Source of the DNA: Actinomycetota bacterium
GTDB lineage: Bacteria > Actinomycetota > Actinomycetes > S36-B12
Length of the DNA stretch: 5,029 nt
Direction: 5' to 3'
NCBI GenBank assembly: GCA_003456155.1
Contig: DMPC01000058.1
Location: 1 to 5,029, forward strand
Numbering within the stretch: position 1 is the stretch's first letter; the number at the start of each line of letters is the position of its first letter. A program made the translations under genes and the position numbers. Under the pieces are notes generated by a model that had not been told where the DNA came from, searched no databases, and worked only from the letters and a program-made list of their open reading frames with translations. Shown here piece by piece: positions 1-5,029 of the stretch.

Positions 1-670
1 CGGTCACCAGGGTTGCGTAGAGCATGCGGGTGCGGTCGTCGCCTAGCCGCACCGCGAGGGTGCGCTTGCCGACCTCAGTGTCCCCGGGGATGTCCCTCAG
101 GTTGTTGGTGACGAGGATCGCGCAGCTCAGCAGTCCCACACCGATCGAGGCCAGGATGTCGACGGCCGTGATCACGAGCGTCTGCACATAGGCGGTGCCG
201 ACCACCGGAACGAGTCCGAAGAAGACGAACACGAAGATCTCTCCGAGGCCCGCATAGCCGTACGGCCGAGGGCCCCCGGTGTAGAGCCAGGCCGCGGCGA
301 TGCTCGCCGCGCCGACCAAGAGCAGCCACCACTGCCCGGTGAGCGCGACGAGGATCAGTCCGAGGACGGCTGCCGCGGCCAGGGACACGACGGCAGCCCG
401 CTTGACGGCGGCGGCGGGCGCGAGGCCCTGCCCGACGAGCCGGACGGGCCCCACTCGCACGGCATCGGTGCCGCGAACACCGTCGCTGTAGTCGTTGGCG
501 TAGTTGACGCCGACCTGGAGCAGGACGGCGACTCCGAGGGCAAGCAGGACGCGCACCGCATCGAAGGCCCCGGCCTGTGCCCCGAGTCCAGCGCCGACGG
601 CGATCGGAGCGATTGCTGCAGGAAGGGTTCTCGGCCGTGCGCCCTCCCACCACTCGCGTGTGGTCGCCAT
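1..670 (-). CDS. menA: 1,4-dihydroxy-2-naphthoate polyprenyltransferase (MenA), C-terminus cut off by window edge
   Basis: This integral membrane prenyltransferase of the UbiA superfamily attaches the polyprenyl tail to 1,4-dihydroxy-2-naphthoate, giving demethylmenaquinone at the cytoplasmic membrane. 223 residues are visible; the family usually has about 290-300, so the last membrane helices are missing. It begins MATTREWWEGARPRTLPAA, a typical MenA N-terminus. The first Asp-rich prenyl-diphosphate/Mg motif is VNYANDYSDGVRGTD (residues 55-69, key N59, D60, D63, D69). The actinobacterial-type GPVRLVGQGL follows at 74-83, and the second Asp motif is NNLRDIPGDTEVGKRTL (189-205, D193 and D197). 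Hydrophobic stretches near 38-57, 92-112, 114-130, 143-163 and 166-188 look like membrane helices. The ATG at 668-670 shares one base with the menE stop codon (TGATG) and has a strong Shine-Dalgarno, so the two genes are very likely cotranscribed and translationally coupled. The reading frame stays open to base 1, consistent with an intact gene. Identification is firm. Confidence 0.95.
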   Translation of the reverse strand, partial: MATTREWWEGARPRTLPAAIAPIAVGAGLGAQAGAFDAVRVLLALGVAVLLQVGVNYANDYSDGVRGTDAVRVGPVRLVGQGLAPAAAVKRAAVVSLAAAAVLGLILVALTGQWWLLLVGAASIAAAWLYTGGPRPYGYAGLGEIFVFVFFGLVPVVGTAYVQTLVITAVDILASIGVGLLSCAILVTNNLRDIPGDTEVGKRTLAVRLGDDRTRMLYATLVT

Positions 671-1881
671 CACCGATCCTCCTGCCCGGTTGCCGCCCAC
701 TCGATCAGCAGTCGGCGGTCCACCTTGCCATTGGGCAGGTGTGGCAGCGCGTCGACCTGGTGCATCAGCGGCCGGGCGGCTCGGCCGAGGATCTGCTCGA
801 CGGATTCTCGCGCGTCGTCGGGGGCGCGGCGAGCACCGTCACGGACGACGACGAACGCATGCAGGGCGGGTTCCTGCCGTGGATCGGTCACGACGACGGC
901 GGCGGCGGCATCGATGTCCGGATGGTCGGCGAGAACCTGGTCGACTGCACCGATCGAGACGTTGACCCCGCTGATGCTGACGACGTCATCAGCGCGGCCG
1001 ATCACCATCACTCGGCCATCCGACTCGATGCGTCCGATGTCGCTGGTGAGGAAGCCTCGTGGCCCGAAGGCCGCTCGAGTGAGGTCGGGCTCGGCGCGAT
1101 AGCCGAGAGCGACGGAGGGGCCGCCGACGATGAGCGTGCCGGTCTGCGCGTCCACCTCGACGCTGACGCCCGGCAGCGGAACCCCGTCGAACACGCACCC
1201 CCCTGCCGTCTCCGTGGCCCCGTAGGTCGAGATCAGGCGCACGCCCAGCGATGTGGCGACATCGCGGAGGGACGGTCGCAGCGAGGCGCCGCCCACGAGG
1301 ATCTGGGAGCAGCCCAGCAGTGCGCGGGTCCCCGCCTCGTCCGACAGCAGTCGCGTGACCTGGGCGGGCACGAGGGACACGCGGACGTCGTCGTGACGCC
1401 GACGGGCGCTCTCCACGGCGGCAGCGAAGGCCTGGGGCGTGAACGGCCCCGCCCCGCCGATGCTGGGCACGACGATCGGATCGCGCCCGGCCGCGAGGGA
1501 CCGCACGAGCACGTTGATCCCGCCCATCGACGTCACGGGCAGGGCCAGTACCCACTGGGGTCGGGCTCCTCGAGCGTGGACGGCTCCGTCGAGCGCGGTG
1601 AGGGTCGCGGCGGAGTGGAGCACGCCACGCGGCTCTCCAGTCGAGCCGGATGTGGCCACCACCAGCGCGACCTCTGGTGACTCGAGGGGGAGCCCGGCAT
1701 CGATGTGCAGTGCCCGCAGGATGCTCGCCACGTAGTCGTTCGACACGGTCGCGGACACGGTAGGGACGGGGGCGATCGCGGGCCCGGACCCGGTCAGCGC
1801 CTCGGCGAGCGCCTGCAGCAGGCGCGCGGCACCCTCGGATCCCGGGGGAACCGGTACGCGCTCGAGAGGGGATGCGGCCAT
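670..1881 (-). CDS. menE: o-succinylbenzoate-CoA ligase (MenE), AMP-binding enzyme
   Basis: This cytoplasmic ANL-superfamily ligase activates o-succinylbenzoate to OSB-CoA using ATP and CoA. It has 403 residues, similar to short actinobacterial MenE and shorter than E. coli MenE (about 450). Core motifs occur in order: P-loop TSGSTGEPRG (77-86), STYGATETAGG (218-228), TSDIG (279-283) with the ribose-binding aspartate D281, the hinge motif GRADDVVSISGVNV (295-308), and the C-terminal LPNGKVDRR (382-390) with the adenylation lysine K386. The P-loop carries Arg85 where most family members have Lys. The ATG at 1879-1881 is chosen because the protein then begins MAASPLERVP and a -10-like hexamer lies 8 nt upstream. 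Longer in-frame starts (ATG at 1920 or 1932, GTG at 1926) would run into or across the menB start. No Shine-Dalgarno precedes 1881, so a leaderless message is likely. Substrate assignment rests on the men gene context as much as on the motifs. The stop overlaps the menA start. Confidence 0.93.
   Translation of the reverse strand: MAASPLERVPVPPGSEGAARLLQALAEALTGSGPAIAPVPTVSATVSNDYVASILRALHIDAGLPLESPEVALVVATSGSTGEPRGVLHSAATLTALDGAVHARGARPQWVLALPVTSMGGINVLVRSLAAGRDPIVVPSIGGAGPFTPQAFAAAVESARRRHDDVRVSLVPAQVTRLLSDEAGTRALLGCSQILVGGASLRPSLRDVATSLGVRLISTYGATETAGGCVFDGVPLPGVSVEVDAQTGTLIVGGPSVALGYRAEPDLTRAAFGPRGFLTSDIGRIESDGRVMVIGRADDVVSISGVNVSIGAVDQVLADHPDIDAAAAVVVTDPRQEPALHAFVVVRDGARRAPDDARESVEQILGRAARPLMHQVDALPHLPNGKVDRRLLIEWAATGQEDR
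678..683 (-). promoter_or_regulatory. Shine-Dalgarno of menA, inside the 3' end of menE
   Basis: On the minus strand AGGAGG lies 7 nt upstream of the menA ATG (668-670). It is a near-perfect anti-16S match and the strongest ribosome binding site in the window. It fixes the menA start and lies inside the last codons of menE, so menA can initiate by reinitiation after menE or by its own ribosome loading. Confidence 0.85.
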
Positions 1882-1918
1882 CGGGCACGAGCGTAGGCCG
1901 GACGGTAGGTTTCGGCGC
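1882..1918. promoter_or_regulatory. 37-bp divergent intergenic region between menE and menB, probable back-to-back promoters
   Basis: This is the only non-coding stretch apart from 5 bp before menD, so promoters for both units should lie in or around it. On the plus strand TAGGTT (1906-1911) matches the actinobacterial -10 pattern TANNNT and ends 7 nt before the menB ATG. On the minus strand TACGCT (1895 down to 1890) matches the same pattern and ends 8 nt before the menE ATG. Transcription from either would start at or within about two bases of the start codon, giving leaderless mRNAs, which are common in Actinobacteria. No convincing TTGAC-like -35 is seen for either. GTAGG occurs twice in direct orientation (1893-1897 and 1905-1909, 12-bp period). 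An alternative for menB is that GGTAGG (1904-1909) acts as a weak Shine-Dalgarno with a 9-nt spacer. The promoter assignment is inference. Confidence 0.5.
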
Positions 1919-2851
1919 ATGGACACCCGCACTCGCTATGCGCTGCCACCGATCGCCCCCGAGGGTTCACCGGCCCTCCGTGACCCCGGTCACTCCTCGG
2001 CGACGCCGGCCTGCGGCTGGGAGTCCGAGGGTGACTACTCCGACATCCGGTACGAGGTGTCGACCGGTGACGCTGCGGGGATCGCGAAGATCACGATCAA
2101 TCGGCCTGCGCGTCGCAACGCCTTCCGGCCGCCGACCCTCTTCGAGCTGCAGGACGCCTTCAACCGGGCCCGCGACGACGACAGCATCGGTGTCATCATC
2201 CTCACCGGTCAGGGAGATCTCGCCTTCTGCTCGGGCGGCGATCAGTCCATCCGAGGCGACGACGGCTACATCGGCGATGACGAGGTGGCGCGCAAGGGGA
2301 TCGGCCGCCTCAACGTGCTGGACCTGCAGATGCAGATCCGTCGCACGCCCAAGCCGGTGATCGCGATGGTTGCGGGCTACGCGATCGGCGGCGGTCATGT
2401 CCTGCACGTTGTCTGCGACATGACCGTGGCCGCCGACAACGCGCGCTTCGGCCAGACCGGACCCATGGTCGGTTCGTTCGACGGGGGCTACGGCTCCGGG
2501 CTGCTGGCCCGGACCATTGGTCAGAAGCGGTCACGCGAGGTCTGGTACCTGTGCGAGCAGTACGGAGCCGCGCAGGCCTACGACTGGGGCCTGGTCAACG
2601 AGGTCGTGCCGATCGAGGATCTCGAGATCGCGACCGTGGACAAGGCCCTACGGATGCTCGACATGTCGCCGCTGGCTCTACGCATGCTCAAGGCTTCGCA
2701 CAACGCGGCTGACGACGGCCTCGCCGGTGTGCAGCAGCTCGCAGGCGACGCGACCCTGCTGTTCTACATGACGCAGGAGGCCCAGCACGGCCGTGATGCC
2801 TACAAGGAGAAGCGGAAGCCGGACTTCCGGCAGTTCCCCAAGCGGCCCTGA
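1919..2851 (+). CDS. menB: 1,4-dihydroxy-2-naphthoyl-CoA synthase (MenB), glycine/bicarbonate type
   Basis: This crotonase-fold enzyme performs the Dieckmann-type ring closure of OSB-CoA to DHNA-CoA in the cytoplasm, usually as a hexamer. The 310 residues align with E. coli MenB (285) nearly end to end, with an N-terminal extension of about 23-25 residues. Visible motifs are NRPARRNAFRP (61-71), the oxyanion-hole segment CSGGDQSIRG (104-113), the active-site loop tyrosine Y117, the second oxyanion segment IGGGH (156-160), GQTGPMVGSFDGGYGS (178-193) with catalytic S186 and D188, and the C-terminal YMTQEA with Y283. Gly181 sits at the position of E. coli Gly156, which marks bicarbonate-dependent MenB; the M. 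tuberculosis enzyme has Asp185 there. The ATG at 1919 is the only reasonable in-frame start: residues 2-41 contain no Met or Val codon for a later start before the conserved core. The TGA stop overlaps the menC ATG (TGATG). Identification is firm. Confidence 0.97.
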   Translation: MDTRTRYALPPIAPEGSPALRDPGHSSATPACGWESEGDYSDIRYEVSTGDAAGIAKITINRPARRNAFRPPTLFELQDAFNRARDDDSIGVIILTGQGDLAFCSGGDQSIRGDDGYIGDDEVARKGIGRLNVLDLQMQIRRTPKPVIAMVAGYAIGGGHVLHVVCDMTVAADNARFGQTGPMVGSFDGGYGSGLLARTIGQKRSREVWYLCEQYGAAQAYDWGLVNEVVPIEDLEIATVDKALRMLDMSPLALRMLKASHNAADDGLAGVQQLAGDATLLFYMTQEAQHGRDAYKEKRKPDFRQFPKRP

Positions 2852-3843
2852 TGGCCGCTGGCCCGTCCCTCGACGATCTGCTCGCCACAGCGGTCCCTTT
2901 CGCGCTGCCGCTGCGCCATCCGTTTCGCGGTCTGCGCGTGCGGGAGGGCGTGCTCCTCGAAGGGCCCGAGGGCTGGGGGGAGTTCGCCCCCTTCGATGAC
3001 TACCCCGACACCGCGGCCGCCCGGTGGCTCGCCAGCGCGATCGAGGCGGCCTTCAGGGGATGGCCCGAGCCTTGCCGCTCCGACATCGAGGTCAACGCGA
3101 TCATCCCCGCGGTGGGAGCCGATGATGCCGCTCGGCTGACGCGTGAGGCGATCGCCGACCTCGGATGCCGAACCATCAAGGTGAAGGTGGGGTCGCGCGA
3201 CCTCTCGGCCGACGAGCAGCGGGTCGGAGCCATCCGCGACGTCCTCACCGCTGAGCTCGGTCCGGGGCAGGGGTTCATCCGCGTCGACGCCAACGGCGCC
3301 TGGGACGTCCGTCGAGGCGAGCAGGCCCTGCGCAGTCTCGCCGGCTTCGGGCTGGAGTACGTCGAGCAGCCGTGTGCGACCCGGGAGGAGATGCGCGAGC
3401 TGCGTCGCCTCGTCGACGTGCGGTTCGCTGCGGACGAGCTGATCCGCCAGGCCGACGGTCACGTCACCCGGATATCCGAGATCGCCGATGTCGCCGTGCT
3501 CAAGCCCGCGCCGTTGGGCGGTGCGGCCCCGCTGCTGCAGCAGGCGGAGGCGCTCGACGTTCCTGTCGTGGTCAGTGGCTCGCTGGACTCGTCGGTGGGG
3601 CTGGGCACCGCCCTGGCCGCCGCGGGTGCCTTGCCTGATCTGCCCTTCGCCTCGGGGCTCGGCACCGGTGCCCTCTTCGCCTGCGACCTGGCCGGACCCG
3701 TGGTCCCACGGAACGGCCGGATCCGCGTGGAGCGCATCGCGCCCGACCCCCAGGCCCTTCAGGTGGCCGCTGCGCTCGTCAGCGAGGAGCGGCGGGCTTT
3801 CTGGCTCCAGCGTGTGGCGGATGCCTGGGCCGTGAAAGGGTGA
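2851..3843 (+). CDS. menC: o-succinylbenzoate synthase (MenC), enolase superfamily
   Basis: This cytoplasmic enzyme dehydrates SHCHC to o-succinylbenzoate using a divalent metal, normally Mg. It has 330 residues, close to the actinobacterial MenC length (about 326 in M. tuberculosis). An N-terminal capping domain (to about 85) contains the family-typical GPEGWGEFAPF (38-48). The barrel then supplies the catalytic set: KVK (K110, K112), metal ligands D146 (in VDANGAWD, 145-152), E172 (in VEQPCA) and D195 (in AADELIR), and the second lysine K218 (in VLKPAPLGG, 216-224). SGSLDSSVGLG (242-252) and SGLGTGALF (268-276) form the usual late-barrel loops. All expected catalytic residues are present. 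The start ATG overlaps the menB TGA by one base and no good Shine-Dalgarno is seen, so translation is probably coupled to menB. Some enolase-superfamily members also act as N-acylamino-acid racemases, but the men neighbours make MenC the clear call. Confidence 0.95.
   Translation: MAAGPSLDDLLATAVPFALPLRHPFRGLRVREGVLLEGPEGWGEFAPFDDYPDTAAARWLASAIEAAFRGWPEPCRSDIEVNAIIPAVGADDAARLTREAIADLGCRTIKVKVGSRDLSADEQRVGAIRDVLTAELGPGQGFIRVDANGAWDVRRGEQALRSLAGFGLEYVEQPCATREEMRELRRLVDVRFAADELIRQADGHVTRISEIADVAVLKPAPLGGAAPLLQQAEALDVPVVVSGSLDSSVGLGTALAAAGALPDLPFASGLGTGALFACDLAGPVVPRNGRIRVERIAPDPQALQVAAALVSEERRAFWLQRVADAWAVKG
3835..3840 (+). promoter_or_regulatory. Shine-Dalgarno supporting the GTG start of menD
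   Basis: AAAGGG at the very end of menC lies 8 nt before GTG 3849-3851, and the run continues as GGGTGAG through the menC stop. A closer GTG at 3844 is followed two codons later by TGA and cannot be used. The site therefore decides the menD start. Confidence 0.65.
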
Positions 3844-3848
3844 GTGCC

Positions 3849-5029
3849 GTGAATCCCTCAACGGCGGAGGCGATCGTCCTCGTCGACGAGCTCCTGCGCT
3901 GTGGCGTGAGCGATGCCGTCCTCGCCCCCGGATCCCGCTCCACCCCGCTGGCCCTCGCGCTCGCCGCGGTCGAGGCGCGAGGTGACCTCACCCTGCATGT
4001 TCGACTCGACGAGCGTTCGGCGGCGTACACGGCCCTGGGCATCGGAAAGGTGACCGGGGTGCCCGCCGTCGTCCTCACCACCTCGGGGACTGCGGCCGTG
4101 AACCTGCACCCGGCGATCGTCGAGGCGGACGAGGCATCGGTCCCGATGCTCGTCATCACGGCTGACCGTCCGCCTCGTCTGCGTGACGTGGGAGCCAACC
4201 AGGCGATCCGCCAGGCGTCGGTGTTCGGCTCGGACGTGCGCATCTCGATCGACATGGCGCCGGCGTCCCGGGAGGTCGGCCAGGTGCGGTACTGGCGGTC
4301 GACCGTCGCCCGTGCGGTCGCCACGGCGACCGACGCCCTGCGTCCGGGGCCGGTCCACCTCAACATCCCGTTCGAGGAGCCGCTCGTCCCCGAGGGTGAT
4401 GAGGACGAGGGGGGCACCTGGTCGGAGGATCTCGACGGTCGGCCCGACGGACGTCCGTGGACGGCAGACGCACGACTGGTGGCCGGGATGAGCACCCCGC
4501 TCGACGACGTCCTGAACGCCATGCTCGAGGACGCCGTCGTGCCGGCCCGTGGCGTGGTGGTGATCGGTGATCATCAGGATGTCGACGCGGTCGAGCTTGC
4601 CGACGAGCTCGCCGACGCCCTCGCCTGGCCGATCCTCTCCGAGCCGAGCGGCAACGGCGCAGGGTGCAGCACGGCGCTGAGTCACGCGCCGCTCCTCCTC
4701 GCCGACGAGTCCTTCGCCGAGGCGCACATTCCCGATCTCGTCCTGACGATCGGGCGGATCGGCCTGAACCGATCGGTCCTGCGGATGATCAGCCGCGCCG
4801 CCCTGCACGTGGCGGTCGACTCCCGGCCCCAGTGGAGCGACCCCACCCGCTCGGCGGATCTCGTGGTGGCCTCGGTCCCGCTGCCTCCCGAGGAGGCTGA
4901 GGTCGACGAGGAGTGGCTGGAGTCATGGCAGCGCGCGGACGTCCTCGCCGCTGCAGCGGTGGAGACCGCTCTGTCGTCGGCCTCCGACGCTGCCCTGACG
5001 GGAATGCATGTGGCCCGTGTCGTGGCGGC
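3849..5029 (+). CDS. menD: SEPHCHC synthase (MenD), thiamine-diphosphate enzyme, C-terminus cut off by window edge
   Basis: MenD decarboxylates 2-oxoglutarate on thiamine diphosphate and adds the succinyl-semialdehyde unit to isochorismate, the first committed step of the pathway. 393 codons are visible of roughly 550 expected. They cover the PYR domain, the central domain and the region before the PP domain; the ThDP/Mg-binding GDG-type motif lies beyond the window. The protein starts (GTG read as Met) MNPSTAEAIVLVDELLRCGV, as in mycobacterial MenD. Visible motifs are APGSRSTPLALAL (26-38), the ThDP-activating Glu55 in RLDERSAAY (52-60), TTSGTAAVNL (77-86), ITADRPPRL (103-111, R107) and GANQAI (115-120, Q118). 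GPVHLNIPFEEPLVP (167-181) ends the first domain. A D/E-rich linker follows at about 182-196. The gene starts 5 bp after the menC stop and is surely in the menBC operon. At the mycobacterial DHNA-binding positions, one Arg seems kept (R303) and two changed (S97, Q328). Confidence 0.95.
   Translation, partial: MNPSTAEAIVLVDELLRCGVSDAVLAPGSRSTPLALALAAVEARGDLTLHVRLDERSAAYTALGIGKVTGVPAVVLTTSGTAAVNLHPAIVEADEASVPMLVITADRPPRLRDVGANQAIRQASVFGSDVRISIDMAPASREVGQVRYWRSTVARAVATATDALRPGPVHLNIPFEEPLVPEGDEDEGGTWSEDLDGRPDGRPWTADARLVAGMSTPLDDVLNAMLEDAVVPARGVVVIGDHQDVDAVELADELADALAWPILSEPSGNGAGCSTALSHAPLLLADESFAEAHIPDLVLTIGRIGLNRSVLRMISRAALHVAVDSRPQWSDPTRSADLVVASVPLPPEEAEVDEEWLESWQRADVLAAAAVETALSSASDAALTGMHVARVVA

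Noticed and set aside
577..1680. Long plus-strand open frame of 367 codons opposite menE
   Set aside because: It lies entirely antisense to menE and the menA start, has a His/Arg/Gly/Asp-rich low-complexity translation with no recognisable motif, and is the expected shadow of a high-GC gene.
1882..1932. Upstream menE starts (ATG 1920, GTG 1926 or ATG 1932) adding 13-17 residues
   Set aside because: The extra residues are Arg-rich and unlike MenE N-termini, and these starts would run into or across the divergent menB start with no clear ribosome binding site. The ATG at 1881 sits better behind a -10-like hexamer.
2517..2888. Small open frames overlapping the menB/menC junction on both strands
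   Set aside because: They overlap well-conserved menB and menC coding sequence and their translations are Arg/Ser-rich without family features.
3844..3852. GTG at 3844 directly after the menC stop as a menD start
   Set aside because: It reads GTG CCG TGA and terminates after two codons; the GTG at 3849 opens the conserved MenD frame.
2800..3861. Minus-strand open frame of 353 codons opposite menC
   Set aside because: menC carries all catalytic motifs on the plus strand over the same bases; the antisense product is compositionally biased and resembles no family.
3858..4808. Minus-strand open frame of 316 codons opposite menD
   Set aside because: It is antisense to conserved MenD PYR and central domains and rich in Arg, Gly and Asp with no motif; a GC-driven shadow.

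Overview
The window is a compact block of classical (o-succinylbenzoate route) menaquinone biosynthesis genes from a high-GC Gram-positive bacterium. The base composition is strongly GC-rich, codon third positions are almost all G or C, and the MenC, MenD and MenA proteins most resemble actinobacterial ones such as those of Mycobacterium. An actinomycete, possibly of the Nocardioidaceae type, fits, but the genus cannot be fixed from this sequence alone.

Layout: two divergent transcription units meet in a 37-bp gap at 1882-1918. Leftward runs menE (1881 to 670) followed by menA (670 leftward, cut by the window edge), joined by a TGATG stop/start overlap. Rightward runs menB (1919-2851), menC (2851-3843) and menD (3849 onward, cut by the window edge). 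menB and menC share a TGATG overlap, and menC and menD are 5 bp apart. Apart from the 37-bp divergent gap and the 5-bp menC-menD spacer, every base is coding. There are no RNA genes, mobile elements, CRISPR arrays, long repeats or visible terminators.

How the genes work together: MenD makes SEPHCHC from isochorismate and 2-oxoglutarate. After pyruvate elimination (MenH, not seen here), MenC dehydrates SHCHC to o-succinylbenzoate (OSB). MenE activates OSB to OSB-CoA, MenB closes the ring to DHNA-CoA, and membrane-bound MenA prenylates the naphthoate after thioester hydrolysis. The isochorismate synthase (MenF), MenH, the DHNA-CoA thioesterase and the methyltransferase (MenG/UbiE) are not in the window.

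I found no undescribed system. The points most worth a second look are: a tiny divergent intergenic region with a -10-like hexamer 7-8 nt before each start codon, suggesting back-to-back leaderless transcripts; a MenB of the glycine (bicarbonate-dependent, E. coli-like) type rather than the aspartate type of Mycobacterium tuberculosis; and a MenD that appears to lack two of the three arginines described for DHNA feedback inhibition in the mycobacterial enzyme.
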